From positions 62,001-126,000 of the forward strand of contig NZ_JABMKZ010000009.1 of the NCBI RefSeq assembly GCF_013204855.1: a stretch of DNA of 64,000 nucleotides. Direction: 5' to 3'. The notes under the pieces were generated by a model. It ran no database searches. It saw only the letters and a list, made by a program, of their open reading frames with translations, and was not told where the DNA came from. Below are positions 43,290-52,556 of the stretch, in pieces. The position numbers were made by a program, and so were the translations under genes. The stretch comes from Paenibacillus alba. GTDB taxonomy: Bacteria; Bacillota; Bacilli; Paenibacillales; NBRC-103111. Every line of letters begins with the position of its first letter. Within the stretch, counting starts at the first letter, position 1.

Positions 43290-46151
43290 ATGAGTACGAA
43301 GAGAACCGCTCATATTATTTCCCATACACATTGGGATCGGGAATGGTATTTGCCTTATGAGAAGCACCATGTTCGTCTCGTTAAGCTGGTTGATACCTTG
43401 ATCGATAAAATGGATCAGGATCCGAATTATCGCAGCTTCTTTTTAGATGGACAAACGATTATTCTAGAGGACTATCTGCAGGTCAGACCAGAGCAGAAGG
43501 ACCGATTGCATACATTGATTCAGGAAGGCAGAATTCTGATTGGGCCTTGGTATATTTTGCAAGATGCATTCCTGACTAGCGGTGAAGCTAATGTACGCAA
43601 TATGCAGATTGGTCATCAAGATGCCAAAAAGGTGGGCCAAGTTTCCAAAATCGGTTATTTCCCCGACACGTTTGGTCTAGTAGGACAAACACCGCAATTG
43701 ATGCAGCAGTCGGGCATCACGAATGCTTTGTTTGGCCGCGGCGTCAAGCCAACAGGCTTTAACAATACGGTCTCGGATGGTGATTATGAATCATCATTCT
43801 CGGAACTTCTTTGGGAGGGAGCTGACGGTTCCCAAGTGCTTGGCATTCTTTTCGCCAACTGGTATTCCAATGGGAATGAAATTCCTGTAGACCGCGAAGA
43901 AGCGAAGGCCTATTGGGAGCGCAAGCTGGCGGATGCCGAGAAATATGCGTCGACGAGCGAGCTGCTCTTCATGAATGGCTGTGATCATCAGCCGGTTCAA
44001 TTAGACCTGCCGGAAGCGATTCGAGTCGCCAGCGAGCTGTTCCCGGATACGACTTTTGTTCATTCGAACTTTAATGATTACTTGGAGGCTGTTCAGCGTT
44101 CAGGGAAGCAGGAGCTTTCGACGGTAAAAGGCGAGCTGCGCAGTCAGCGGACGGACGGCTGGTCAACGCTTGTGAACACCGCGTCAGCTCGTGTTTATTT
44201 GAAGCAGATGAATCAGCTTGGGCAAGCCATGCTGGAAAAAGTAGCTGAACCGCTGGCTGCTTTTGCACATATTCTTAAAGCTGGGGAGAAGTATCCCCAT
44301 CATCTGTTTACTTACGCGTGGAAGACATTGATGCAGAATCACCCGCATGACAGCATCTGCGGCTGTTCCGTGGACGAAGTACACCGAGAGATGGTGACGC
44401 GCTTTGAGAAAAGCCGCCATGTCGCGGAAGCGATCGTCGATGACAGCAAGCAAGCGATTGCGGATGTGGTTGATACGTCGCGTTTTGCTCAGGCCGGCGA
44501 AAACGCAGTGCCTGTTGTTGTTTTCAATACAACAGGGTGGGAGCGTACAGGCGTAGTGAGCATCGAGTTGGATGCTTTGCGTTTGTACTTCCGGGATGGT
44601 TATTCCCTTGAGGAAGCCAGCGCTTTTGTTAAGGCAGCGGATCTGTCAGGCAGAGTGCTTGTGGATGAGCATGGGAATTTGATTCCAAGCACGTTCGAGG
44701 ATCTGGGATTACAGTTCGGCTACGATTTGCCTGACGACAAATTCCGTCAACCGTATATGTGCCGCAGAGTGAGAGTGACTTTTGAAGCAGAGAAGGTTCC
44801 TGCGCTTGGTTTGAAGACATACGCCTGGGTGAAACGGGAAGCCAAACTGGCCCATTCCTCACTGCTTGCGGGAGATCGGGTAATGGAAAATGACACAGTG
44901 AAGATCGCAATCGCGGATAACGGTTCCTTCTCCATGACAGATAAGAAGAATGGCCGTACCTACCAGGATTTGGGCGTCTATGAGAACACGGGGGACATCG
45001 GCAACGAATATATGTTTAGACAGCCGGATGGTGAGAAGGCTTTGACAACTCACGGCTTGCTCGCACAAATTCGCGTGCTGCAGGATACAGCCTATCAAGC
45101 TTCTGTTGAAATTATTCACGACTGGGCCATTCCAGCGTCGGGTAACGAAACGCTGGAAGAAGAGCAGCGTGATTTGGTCTATTACCCGCATCGCAAAGCG
45201 CAGCGCTCTGCGCAAATGGTGCCGATGCAGATTCGCACCGTGCTCAGTCTGAGCCGCAGTGGCAAAGGGGTTGAGATCGAATCTTCCTTCAACAATCAGG
45301 CCAAAGATCATCGGCTGCGGATGTTGTTCCCGACTGATTTGAGTGCGGATGTTCACCGCGTTGATTCCATGTTTGAAATTTCGCAGCGGGACAACGTGCC
45401 GGCGGTTGAATGGGAAAACCCTAGCAATACGCAGCATCAGCAGGCATTTGTTGAGGTTTGCGAGGCGGGAGCAGGTGCAGGTGCAGGAGCAAGTGTAGGT
45501 GCAAGTGCAAGTGCAAGTGCGAGTGCAAGTGCGAGTGCAAGTGCGAGTGCAAGTGCGAGTGCAAGTGCAAGTGCGAGTGCAAGTACGAGTGCAAATGCAA
45601 ATGCAGGTCTGGTCGTTGCCAACCTCGGGTTGAACGAATACGAAGTTTTGCGTGATGGACGCAATACAATTGCAGTAACACTGCTTCGTGCTGTGGGCGA
45701 GTTAGGCGACTGGGGATTGTTCCCAACACCGGAAGCGCAGTGTTTAGGCGAGCATACGGTCCGCTTGTCCCTTATTCCGCATAACGGAGAAGGCACACAA
45801 TTCGGCGCGTATGAGGAAGCCTATCAGTTCCAAATTCCGTGGACCTTATGTCAAACGGGCATTCACAATGGACGTATCGCACCTACGTATACGCCATTCC
45901 AGTGGAAAGGCGGCGAGATGGCGTTTTCTTCAATGAAAATGAACGAAGAAACCGGCGATCTGCTGCTCCGTTGGTACAACATGAGCTCAAGCAACACCGA
46001 GCTCAAAGTCCAATCCAACATTCCGCACAAAAACTTCTACAAGAGTACCATTATGGAAACTAACGGTACAATGCTCGAAGTTGATGCTGAAGGCGAGATG
46101 GCGTTGCCCATCGGACCCTGTGAAATTGTGACAATTGGAATTCATAAGTAA
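43290..46151 (+). CDS. GH38 alpha-mannosidase with an Ala-Ser repeat insertion
   Basis: A 953-residue cytoplasmic enzyme of family GH38, zinc-dependent retaining alpha-mannosidases (MngB-like subgroup). The zinc site begins SHTHWDREWY (residues 10-19), the nucleophile is Asp126 in GYFPDTFG, and NHPHDSICGCSVDEVH gives another zinc-binding segment (about 350-365). The beta-rich C terminus is interrupted after AFVEVCE by a tract of Ala-Gly and then Ala-Ser pairs (about residues 726-773), where relatives have a short turn before the conserved GLVVANLGLNEYEV. GAGAGGAG precedes ATG 43290, four bases after the upstream stop. It closes the mannoside operon. Confidence 0.88.
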   Translation: MSTKRTAHIISHTHWDREWYLPYEKHHVRLVKLVDTLIDKMDQDPNYRSFFLDGQTIILEDYLQVRPEQKDRLHTLIQEGRILIGPWYILQDAFLTSGEANVRNMQIGHQDAKKVGQVSKIGYFPDTFGLVGQTPQLMQQSGITNALFGRGVKPTGFNNTVSDGDYESSFSELLWEGADGSQVLGILFANWYSNGNEIPVDREEAKAYWERKLADAEKYASTSELLFMNGCDHQPVQLDLPEAIRVASELFPDTTFVHSNFNDYLEAVQRSGKQELSTVKGELRSQRTDGWSTLVNTASARVYLKQMNQLGQAMLEKVAEPLAAFAHILKAGEKYPHHLFTYAWKTLMQNHPHDSICGCSVDEVHREMVTRFEKSRHVAEAIVDDSKQAIADVVDTSRFAQAGENAVPVVVFNTTGWERTGVVSIELDALRLYFRDGYSLEEASAFVKAADLSGRVLVDEHGNLIPSTFEDLGLQFGYDLPDDKFRQPYMCRRVRVTFEAEKVPALGLKTYAWVKREAKLAHSSLLAGDRVMENDTVKIAIADNGSFSMTDKKNGRTYQDLGVYENTGDIGNEYMFRQPDGEKALTTHGLLAQIRVLQDTAYQASVEIIHDWAIPASGNETLEEEQRDLVYYPHRKAQRSAQMVPMQIRTVLSLSRSGKGVEIESSFNNQAKDHRLRMLFPTDLSADVHRVDSMFEISQRDNVPAVEWENPSNTQHQQAFVEVCEAGAGAGAGASVGASASASASASASASASASASASASASASTSANANAGLVVANLGLNEYEVLRDGRNTIAVTLLRAVGELGDWGLFPTPEAQCLGEHTVRLSLIPHNGEGTQFGAYEEAYQFQIPWTLCQTGIHNGRIAPTYTPFQWKGGEMAFSSMKMNEETGDLLLRWYNMSSSNTELKVQSNIPHKNFYKSTIMETNGTMLEVDAEGEMALPIGPCEIVTIGIHK
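45465..45608 (+). repeat. Hexanucleotide (GCAAGT/GCGAGT) microsatellite inside the GH38 gene
   Basis: About 24 six-base units, starting as GCAGGT and becoming GCAAGT or GCGAGT, encode Ala-Gly and Ala-Ser pairs. The unit length is a multiple of three, so gain or loss keeps the frame. Antisense open frames over the tract are artefacts. Confidence 0.9.
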
Positions 46152-46168
46152 ACGATTGAAATATGGAG

Positions 46169-46197
46169 GGAGCTTGCCATTTGGCGGCTCCTTTTTT
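46169..46197 (+). terminator. Terminator after the mannoside operon
   Basis: GGAGC-TTGCC and GGC-GGCTCC pair around ATTT, followed by a T run, 17 bases after the GH38 stop. Confidence 0.7.
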
Positions 46198-46262
46198 GTA
46201 TATGAAGGGTATCCGCAACTGTCTCGGAAGGGGGAAAGCAGCAAGCTGAGCTTGAGCCAGCG

Positions 46263-46852
46263 AAAAAGGCAGTCTCACGAGCCGAAAGCCGAACTTCCAC
46301 CGCAAAAAGCAGCCGAGCCAGCCAAAAAGGCAGTCTCAAGCGCCAAAAGCCAATCTACCTCCACAAAAAGTAGCCGAGCCAGCCAAAAAGGCAGTCTCAA
46401 GCGCCAAAAGCCAATCTACCTCCACAAAAAGTAGCCGAGCCAGCCAAAAAGGCAGTCTCAAGCGCCAAAAGCCGATCTACCTCCGCAAAAAGCAGCCGAG
46501 CCAGCGAAAAAGGCAGTCTCACGAGCCGAAAGCCGATCTACCTCCGCAAAAAGTAGCCGAGCCAGCGAAAAAGGCAGTTTCAAGCGCCAAAAGCCGATCT
46601 ACCTCCACAAAAAGCAGCCGAGCCAGCCAAAAAGGCAGTCTCACGAGCCGAAATCCGATCTACCTCCGCAAAAAGTAGCCGAGCCTGCCCAAAAGGCAGT
46701 CTCACGAGCCGAAAGCCGATCTACCTCCGCAAAAAGTAGACGAGCCAGCGAAAAAGGCAGCCTCAAGTGCCGAAAGCCGAGCTTCCACCGCCAAAAGCAG
46801 CCGAGCCAGCCAAAAAGGCAGTCTCAGTCTCCGAAAGCCGAGTTCCCTCCCC
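46263..46852. repeat. Tandem array of nine exact 61-bp units plus a partial tenth
   Basis: Each unit begins AAAAAGGCAGTCTCA (or one-base variants) and ends GCCGAGCCAGC(C/G). Successive units start at 46263, 46324, 46385 and so on to 46812, always 61 bases apart. Because 61 is not a multiple of three, the array is non-coding, and the open frames over it are artefacts. There are no unique spacers, so it is not a CRISPR. The repeated A tract and GC blocks resemble the array at 63060-63385. Confidence 0.92.
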
Positions 46853-47316
46853 AGCAGATGCTTTAACTTCAGACGGCAAGGTTACGGTTTCGGTCATACC
46901 GGCAGATCAAACGCCAGTTGTAGGAAATCTTCAAGCATTAAGCCAAGTACTTGAGTTTACTAGGCCATATTGCGAAAGCATATGGTCTTTCTTTCATCTC
47001 ATATTTTCATCACCGAACAACGGAATATCACATGAAGCAAAGCGGTGAACTTCAACTGTTCGTCAGGACGGGCAAGGGAATGGGAAATATGCTATGATTG
47101 TACTATGTGATTGTAAATACAATTTTTGGCATGAGGGACAGGGAAGATTAAGCGGAGATAATTGGTATACCTTTTACCTGAATAAGGATGCATGGTGATG
47201 GTCTATCGTTAGCTCTGGCAGCGGTCCCTAAGGGATCTGGCGAAGGTGTTACTTTGGTCAGCGTAAGCATATGATTCGTTAGGAAGATGAAAATTGTCTA
47301 GGGAGGAAGTGTACGT
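46853..47316. other. Non-coding region before the zinc-ribbon gene
   Basis: No gene is supported. A weak Fnr-like half match (TGTGATTGTAAATACA, 47106-47121) is seen but departs from the palindrome. Confidence 0.4.
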
Positions 47317-47673
47317 ATGTCTTTTTTTGATAAAGTAAAACAGGGAGCAACTGACGCTGCGAAAAAAGCACAGCAAACGGTAGAGATTACTAAGTTGAAG
47401 ACGCAAATTTCGTCAAAGGAAAAAGAGATTGAAAAGCACTATAATTTGATTGGCGAATCCGTGTATGCAGCTCATCTTGCTGGTAATGCAGCGCAATCGG
47501 AGACAGATGTGGCTGATCTGTGCGAAGGCATTACTTCTATCAAGCAGGAAATAGCGCTGATTGAACAGAAAATAAGCGAAGCTCGCAATGAAAAGGAATG
47601 TGTCTGCGGAAAAGTTGTTCTGGCGGATACCAAATTCTGTTCCGTCTGCGGTCACAAGTTTTATGAGATTTAG
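47317..47673 (+). CDS. Small coiled-coil protein with C-terminal zinc ribbon
   Basis: A 118-residue cytoplasmic protein. The first 90 residues are amphipathic helix and coiled coil (MSFFDKVKQGATDAAKKAQQ, then KLKTQISSKEKEIEKHYN), and the end is a zinc ribbon with CVCGKVVLADTKFCSVCGHKF (two CxCG/CxxCG knuckles). Such proteins are common in Firmicutes and of unknown function. AGGGAGG precedes ATG 47317. It is a single gene closed by a terminator of the GCAGGC repeat family. Confidence 0.65.
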   Translation: MSFFDKVKQGATDAAKKAQQTVEITKLKTQISSKEKEIEKHYNLIGESVYAAHLAGNAAQSETDVADLCEGITSIKQEIALIEQKISEARNEKECVCGKVVLADTKFCSVCGHKFYEI

Positions 47674-47685
47674 AGGTTCAAGTGG

Positions 47686-47876
47686 AAAAGCTGCATAAGT
47701 GCAGGCTTTTTCGATCAAATCGTATAGAAACATGAAGAAGCCTGCGATTATGCAGGCTTTTTAAGCTTTTCCTCCGAAGAAAGGAGAAAAGCTCTCTAAA
47801 GGATGCATAATCGCAGGCTTTTCCGCTTTTGGCCTATGCACAAGACGAAAAGCCTGCATAATTGCAGGAATTACGC
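47686..47876. repeat. Cluster of GCCTGC/GCAGGC stem-loops with T runs
   Basis: Four short stem-loops built on AAGCCTGC-(A/T-rich, often ATAAT)-GCAGGCTTTT occur at about 47688-47712, 47730-47761, 47800-47822 and 47850-47872. The first is placed to terminate the zinc-ribbon gene. The same motif recurs at 60628-60815, so this is a dispersed terminator-like repeat family. Confidence 0.8.
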
Positions 47877-47958
47877 AGGAATATGGGAGATTCATGGATC
47901 TGAGCCAAACTGCTCAAACCACGTAAGCTAAAACCGCCCTCTTCGTCTACTGAGCAAA

Positions 47959-48243
47959 TCAGCCCATCAAATTTCTGACCAAATTTTCGACAATTTGATC
48001 TCGAACCGTAGATTCTCTCTCCTCCAAAATATGAATGAGATAGGTTTCACCAGGCTTCCTAGCTTTGAAAATGACATTTTCTTTATCAACTAAAGCAACA
48101 TCATGACCACAAGCTTTAAGACATTGTTCATAGTCGTACAAGGTTGGCTTCTGATTCTCTTCTAAGAATAGGATGCCTCTTAGCAGCGAGCTTTTGTCCG
48201 AATGAATAACTTTAAAATGTACGGTGATTTCGTGTTTCATCAT
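47959..48243 (-). CDS. Small protein of unknown function (94 residues)
   Basis: The protein starts MMKHEITVHFKVIHSDKSS and has an alternating strand/helix pattern with LYDYEQCLKACGHDVALVDKEN and GETYLIHILEERES; no signal peptide, no membrane helix and no metal motif. AAGGAGAGG precedes the start, so it is probably translated. It is divergent from doxX and shares a 150-base promoter region with an Fnr-like box, so it may also respond to oxygen. No family is recognised. Confidence 0.6.
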   Translation of the reverse strand: MMKHEITVHFKVIHSDKSSLLRGILFLEENQKPTLYDYEQCLKACGHDVALVDKENVIFKARKPGETYLIHILEERESTVRDQIVENLVRNLMG

Positions 48244-48319
48244 GGATCCTCTCCTTGTTCCTTTATTCCTTACCTTAATGAGTATGAAGCTTATTATAAA
48301 GAAAAGGTTTTTTTAAGGT

Positions 48320-48362
48320 TGTGATTTTTATCACATACGGTTCATTTTCGGAGAGCTATAAT
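48320..48362 (+). promoter_or_regulatory. Fnr-type box and -10 element of the doxX promoter
   Basis: TGTGATTTTTATCACA (48320-48335) is a near-perfect Fnr/Crp palindrome (TGTGA-N6-TCACA). A perfect TATAAT lies at 48357-48362. The inferred start near 48369 puts the box centre at -41.5, the place of a class II activator. The divergent small gene may share the box. Confidence 0.75.
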
Positions 48363-48393
48363 CAAGTCATAAAGAACGAAGGAGTTGGTTCAC

Positions 48394-48918
48394 ATGATGA
48401 AATGGTTAAGAGAGAACAATTACGCGGCCATCTTGTTGACGATCATTCGCTTGTATGTAGGTTGGGAATGGATGATAGCTGGATGGCATAAAATCACAGG
48501 AGACAAAGCTTTTGATGCAACAGGCTTCCTAAAAGGAGCCATCGCTAAACCGGTTCTGGAGGCCGGAACGACGGATATGGTGTATGGCAATTACGTTGCT
48601 TTCCTCAAAAATTTCGCGCTTCCGCATGTAGGCTGGTTTAATGTTCTGGTTCCATGGGGTGAACTTTTGGTCGGCATAGGCTTACTCATAGGGGCCTTAA
48701 CAACGACAGCGATTTTCTTTGGTGTTCTAATGAATGTGATGTATATGTTCGCTGGGACGGTTAGCACGAATCCATGGTTAATGCTGCTTGGTTTCATCAT
48801 CTTGGCGGCTGGTGCTAATGCAGGCAAATATGGCGTGGATCATGTGATTCTGCCTTATCTCCACAAATGGTTCGACAAGATCGCCGATCGACTGCATGTA
48901 AAGCCTAAATACAGATAA
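48394..48918 (+). CDS. DoxX family membrane protein
   Basis: A 174-residue membrane protein with about four predicted helices and DoxX-family features: TIIRLYVGWEWMIAGWHKI near the N terminus, then WFNVLVPWGELLVGIGLLIGALT and GLLLGFIILAAGANAGKYGVD-like segments. DoxX proteins are linked to terminal oxidase or thiol redox partners in some bacteria, but the role in Firmicutes is unclear. The frame extends to TTG 48385; ATG 48394 is better placed behind GGAG. The Fnr-like promoter suggests expression when oxygen is low. Confidence 0.8.
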   Translation: MMKWLRENNYAAILLTIIRLYVGWEWMIAGWHKITGDKAFDATGFLKGAIAKPVLEAGTTDMVYGNYVAFLKNFALPHVGWFNVLVPWGELLVGIGLLIGALTTTAIFFGVLMNVMYMFAGTVSTNPWLMLLGFIILAAGANAGKYGVDHVILPYLHKWFDKIADRLHVKPKYR

Positions 48919-48948
48919 GCTGAGGGCTGCTAACATGATGATATTTGG

Positions 48949-48999
48949 AAAAAAGCCTATTCTCCCTACTCAGCAGTTGGGACCAAGAATAGGCTTTTT
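48949..48999. terminator. Terminator after doxX
   Basis: AAAAAGCCTATTCT and AGAATAGGCTTTTT are exact complements, with the inner bases partly pairing (CTCCC.. TGGGA). A and T runs on both sides permit use on either strand. Confidence 0.85.
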
Positions 49000-49043
49000 G
49001 CTTTGATGCATGGCTGCTTGTACGCGCTGGACCTATAGGTGAG

Positions 49044-49086
49044 TGTGACATTTTTCACTTACAGGCATAGTAATTTTGTCTACAGT
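49044..49086 (+). promoter_or_regulatory. Fnr-type box and -10 element of the mobA promoter
   Basis: TGTGACATTTTTCACT (49044-49059) equals the Bacillus Fnr consensus TGTGA-N6-TCACT. A -10-like TACAGT lies at 49081-49086, giving an inferred start near 49093 and a box centre at -41.5, as at the doxX and adhE promoters. Confidence 0.75.
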
Positions 49087-49120
49087 TGAACTAGACAAAA
49101 CACTTGGAGAAGGAGACGTG

Positions 49121-49729
49121 ATGGATATGCTTTCAGGAGTGATTCTGGCTGGTGGAGCAAACCGTCGCATGAAGGGAGAACTGAAGGCACTGCTTCCGTT
49201 TGACGGAAAGCCTCTGATTGCGCAGCAAATCGAAACCATGAGGGAAATATGCGAAGAGATGATTGTTGTGACCAATGAGCCCAAACCCTACTTAAACATC
49301 GTAGACCGCTCAGTTCGTATTATTACGGATTTTTTTGTTGGCCACGGGCCTCTTGGCGGCATGCATGCAGCCTTATCTTTAGCCAAAAATGCCTCTGTTT
49401 GGGTTGTTGGCTGCGACATGCCCTTTATCTCCAGTAAAGCCGGGCACCTGTTGATGCAAAGAAAGCTGGATGGATTTGAAGCGGTTGTTCCTTTCGTAGC
49501 CGGAGAGGTGTTTCCGCTGCATGGGATTTACGATCGCGCTTGCGCTTCTCATATTGTACCGCTCCTGAACCAAGGTGAGACCAGCGTGTCAGCTTTATTA
49601 AACCATGTTTTTTGGAGCGAAATGGGAGATCGGTTCCTGCAAGAGAATGGCATTGATTTGAATTTTGTCACGAATATCAAAACATTTGAGGATTATGAAA
49701 TCTTGCAGCATGGGCGGCAGTTATTTTGA
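49121..49729 (+). CDS. mobA: Molybdenum cofactor guanylyltransferase (MobA-like)
   Basis: The 202-residue protein has the nucleotidyltransferase start GVILAGGANRRMKGELKALLPFDGKP (about 5-30), which binds GTP, then DFFVGHGPLGGMHAAL and VVGCDMPFISS with the metal-binding aspartate (about 92-102). MobA adds GMP to molybdopterin to form the dinucleotide cofactor used by enzymes such as nitrate reductase and formate dehydrogenase. An in-frame extension to TTG 49076 overlaps the promoter; AAGGAGA serves ATG 49121 or 49127. An Fnr-like promoter fits a role in anaerobic respiration, although no molybdoenzyme is in the window. Confidence 0.85.
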   Translation: MDMLSGVILAGGANRRMKGELKALLPFDGKPLIAQQIETMREICEEMIVVTNEPKPYLNIVDRSVRIITDFFVGHGPLGGMHAALSLAKNASVWVVGCDMPFISSKAGHLLMQRKLDGFEAVVPFVAGEVFPLHGIYDRACASHIVPLLNQGETSVSALLNHVFWSEMGDRFLQENGIDLNFVTNIKTFEDYEILQHGRQLF

Positions 49730-49761
49730 AATAGCACTGCTGCTTTGTCTCTCTACTAATG

Positions 49762-49847
49762 TGTGATTGTATTCACAAGATGTTCATGGGATTGGGCTTT
49801 AACGTGTGATATTTATCATAGTTCAGGTTCCAGATTAAGGTTAATCT
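49762..49847 (+). promoter_or_regulatory. Two Fnr-type boxes and -10 element of the adhE-pfl promoter
   Basis: Box 1 is TGTGATTGTATTCACA (49762-49777) and box 2 TGTGATATTTATCATA (49805-49820). A -10-like TAATCT lies at 49842-49847, so box 2 is centred at -41.5 from the inferred start near 49854 and box 1 about four helical turns (43 bases) further upstream. Two sites suggest strong oxygen control of the fermentation operon. Confidence 0.7.
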
Positions 49848-49909
49848 AAAGGCGTACCAATCAGAAGACGGCAGCAGACAGGTTTAACCAATAAAGGAGT
49901 GGATGAATC

Positions 49910-52516
49910 GTGGCAACCAAAGAAGCAAAAATCGCCGAACAGCTTTCTGCACAAGAAGAAGTGAACCAACTGGTAGCTAGAGCGAAGCAAGCACAGCAGC
50001 AGTTTCTCAAGCTGGATCAAGCTCAGATAGATCAAATTGTACAGCAAATGGCATTGGCCGGCATTGACCGTCATATGGTTCTCGCCAAGTTCGCTGTGGA
50101 GGAAACCGGTCGCGGGGTCTATGAGGATAAGATTACAAAAAATTTATTCGCGACAGAGTACATTTACCATAGCATCAAAAATAACAAGACGGTTGGTATT
50201 ATCGAGGAAAACCACTACGAGAATTACCAAATGGTGGCTGAGCCGGTCGGCATTATCGCGGGGGTAACCCCGGTCACCAATCCGACTTCAACGACGATGT
50301 TCAAATCTTTGATTGCCACGAAAACGCGGAATCCGATCATCTTCGCATTCCATCCGTCGGCTCAGCAATCCAGCAGCGCAGCAGCGGCAACTTTGCTGGA
50401 GGCGGCCGTTAAGGCTGGAGCGCCTGAGCACTGCATTCAATGGGTGCGGCATCCATCCGTAGAAGCTACTCAACTGCTGATGAACCACCCGGATGTGGCG
50501 CTGGTTTTGGCTACGGGCGGCTCTTCCATGGTGAAAGCGGCCTACAGCACCGGCAAGCCGGCCCTCGGGGTCGGACCTGGGAATGTCCCTTGCTTCATTG
50601 AGAAAACGGCCAATCTTCAGCAGGCTGTCAACGATTTGATCCTGTCGAAGACGTTCGATAACGGCATGATTTGTGCCTCTGAGCAGGCTGTCATTATCGA
50701 GGAATCCATCTATGCGGAAACAAGGAAGCTGCTGGTCGATCAGGGCTGTTATTTCTTGAATAAAGAAGAAAACGAAGCTGTTTCCGGCCTTGTGATCAAT
50801 GCGGAGAAATGTGCGGTTAACGCAGTCATTGTTGGCCAATCCGCTGTGAAAATAGCTGAGATGGCAGGCATTAAGGTGCCTGCGGCAACGAAAATACTCG
50901 TCGCGGAGCTGGCTGGTGTTGGTGAAGCCTACCCGCTGTCGGCGGAGAAACTAAGTCCCGTACTGGCGTGCTACAAGGTGAAGAACGCAGAGCAGGGGAT
51001 TGATCGAGCGGTAGAAGTGGTTAAATTCGGCGGAATGGGGCATTCCTCTGTGATTCATTCGCAGAATGAAGAGGTCATTCAGGCGTTTGCAAGCAAGCTT
51101 CAAACGGGGCGCATTATTGTTAATTCGCCTTCCACGCATGGCGCAATTGGCGATATTTATAATACAAACTTGCCATCCCTGACACTTGGCTGTGGTTCTT
51201 ATGGGCATAACTCGACCACCTCTAACGTGAGTGCCGTGAACTTGATCAATGTGAAGCGGGTGGCCTACCGTACGGTCAATATGCAGTGGTTCAAAATACC
51301 GCCGAAGATATATTTCGAGAAAGGCGCAACGCAATATTTGGAGAAAATGCCCGACATTACGCGGGTGATGATCGTCACTGACCCGATGATGGTGAAGCTG
51401 GGTTACGTAGAGCGTGTGGAATATTATCTCCGCAAGCGACAGCTTCCCGTGTACATCGAAGTATTCTCTGATGTGGAGCCTGATCCGTCTGTGGAAACGG
51501 TGGAACGAGGCCGGGCGCAGATGGCAAGCTTTCAGCCGGATTGCATTATCGCCTTGGGCGGCGGGTCGCCTATGGATGCCGCGAAAGCGATGTGGCTGTT
51601 CTACGAGTACCCGGATACCAGCTTCGATGCCCTGAAGCAGAAGTTCATGGACATCCGCAAACGGGTTTACAAATATCCGCGTCTAGGGCGAAGAGCCAAA
51701 TTCGTCGCGATTCCTACGACCTCGGGGACAGGTTCGGAAGTAACGTCATTCGCCGTCATTACGGACAAAGAGAAGGGCAATACCAAATATCCGCTCGCCG
51801 ATTATGAGCTAACACCGGACGTAGCCATCATTGATCCTGATTATGTGTACAGTTTGCCGAAAACAGCGGTGGCCGACACAGGGATGGACGTCCTGACTCA
51901 TGCCATTGAAGCGTACGTCTCGGTAATGGCTAATGACTATTCGGATGGTTTGGCGATGAAGGCTATTCAACTAGTGTTCCAAAACTTGGAAAAGTCATTT
52001 GCTACAGCAGATCCCATTGCGCGTGAGAAGATGCATAATGCTTCCACGATCGCCGGCATGGCTTTTGCCAATGCATTTCTGGGCATTAATCATAGCTTGG
52101 CGCACAAATGGGGCGGAGAATACCACACGGCCCATGGACGCACGAATGCGATCTTGCTGCCGCATGTGATTCGCTATAATGCTCAAAAGCCAACCAAGTT
52201 CACATCGTTCCCGAAATACGATCATTTCATAGCAGATCAACGTTATGCCGAAATTGCCCGTATGCTGGGACTTCCTGCGAAGACTACGGAAGAAGGCGTA
52301 AATAGCCTTATCGAGGCTATCCGCAAGCTGAACGCCATTCTCGGTATTCCGGAGAAGTTCCAGGATCTTGGCTTCGCTGCAGAGCAGTTCGAGAAACGTG
52401 TGGATTACTTGGCGGATCGCGCCTTTGAAGACCAATGTACGACGGCGAATCCGCGTATGCCGTTAGTCACGGAATTGGCTGATGTGTATCGGAATGCCTT
52501 TTACGGTAAATTTTAA
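49910..52516 (+). CDS. adhE: Bifunctional acetaldehyde-CoA/alcohol dehydrogenase
   Basis: AdhE reduces acetyl-CoA to acetaldehyde and then ethanol with NADH, regenerating NAD during fermentation, and forms long spirosomes in other bacteria. The 868-residue protein has an aldehyde dehydrogenase half (1-440) with the catalytic Cys255 in NGMICASEQ and a linker, then an iron-dependent alcohol dehydrogenase half (about 455-868) with [30 protein letters not shown] and the metal-binding [20 protein letters not shown]. It starts at GTG 49910 behind AAAGGAG. It is the first gene of an operon with pflB, pflA and two hemerythrin-like genes, under Fnr-type boxes. Confidence 0.95.
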   Translation: MATKEAKIAEQLSAQEEVNQLVARAKQAQQQFLKLDQAQIDQIVQQMALAGIDRHMVLAKFAVEETGRGVYEDKITKNLFATEYIYHSIKNNKTVGIIEENHYENYQMVAEPVGIIAGVTPVTNPTSTTMFKSLIATKTRNPIIFAFHPSAQQSSSAAAATLLEAAVKAGAPEHCIQWVRHPSVEATQLLMNHPDVALVLATGGSSMVKAAYSTGKPALGVGPGNVPCFIEKTANLQQAVNDLILSKTFDNGMICASEQAVIIEESIYAETRKLLVDQGCYFLNKEENEAVSGLVINAEKCAVNAVIVGQSAVKIAEMAGIKVPAATKILVAELAGVGEAYPLSAEKLSPVLACYKVKNAEQGIDRAVEVVKFGGMGHSSVIHSQNEEVIQAFASKLQTGRIIVNSPSTHGAIGDIYNTNLPSLTLGCGSYGHNSTTSNVSAVNLINVKRVAYRTVNMQWFKIPPKIYFEKGATQYLEKMPDITRVMIVTDPMMVKLGYVERVEYYLRKRQLPVYIEVFSDVEPDPSVETVERGRAQMASFQPDCIIALGGGSPMDAAKAMWLFYEYPDTSFDALKQKFMDIRKRVYKYPRLGRRAKFVAIPTTSGTGSEVTSFAVITDKEKGNTKYPLADYELTPDVAIIDPDYVYSLPKTAVADTGMDVLTHAIEAYVSVMANDYSDGLAMKAIQLVFQNLEKSFATADPIAREKMHNASTIAGMAFANAFLGINHSLAHKWGGEYHTAHGRTNAILLPHVIRYNAQKPTKFTSFPKYDHFIADQRYAEIARMLGLPAKTTEEGVNSLIEAIRKLNAILGIPEKFQDLGFAAEQFEKRVDYLADRAFEDQCTTANPRMPLVTELADVYRNAFYGKF

Positions 52517-52556
52517 TGCCGCGAATATCCCCCACAATTTCTTAGGAGGTGTCGTC

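Noticed and set aside
45437..45796. Antisense open frames over the Ala-Ser tract
   Set aside because: They consist of Ala-Leu or His-Leu repeats produced by the hexanucleotide tract on the other strand; GH38 on the plus strand explains the region.
46135..46434. Open frames across the 61-bp array
   Set aside because: The repeat length is not a multiple of three, so each frame reads shifted copies of the same words; no ribosome site or domain is present.
46263..46852. Possible CRISPR array
   Set aside because: Units are contiguous with no unique spacers, and no cas gene is near.
47106..47121. Fnr-like box TGTGATTGTAAATACA
   Set aside because: The right half departs from TCACA at two key bases, and no -10 element lies at the spacing seen in the other three promoters.
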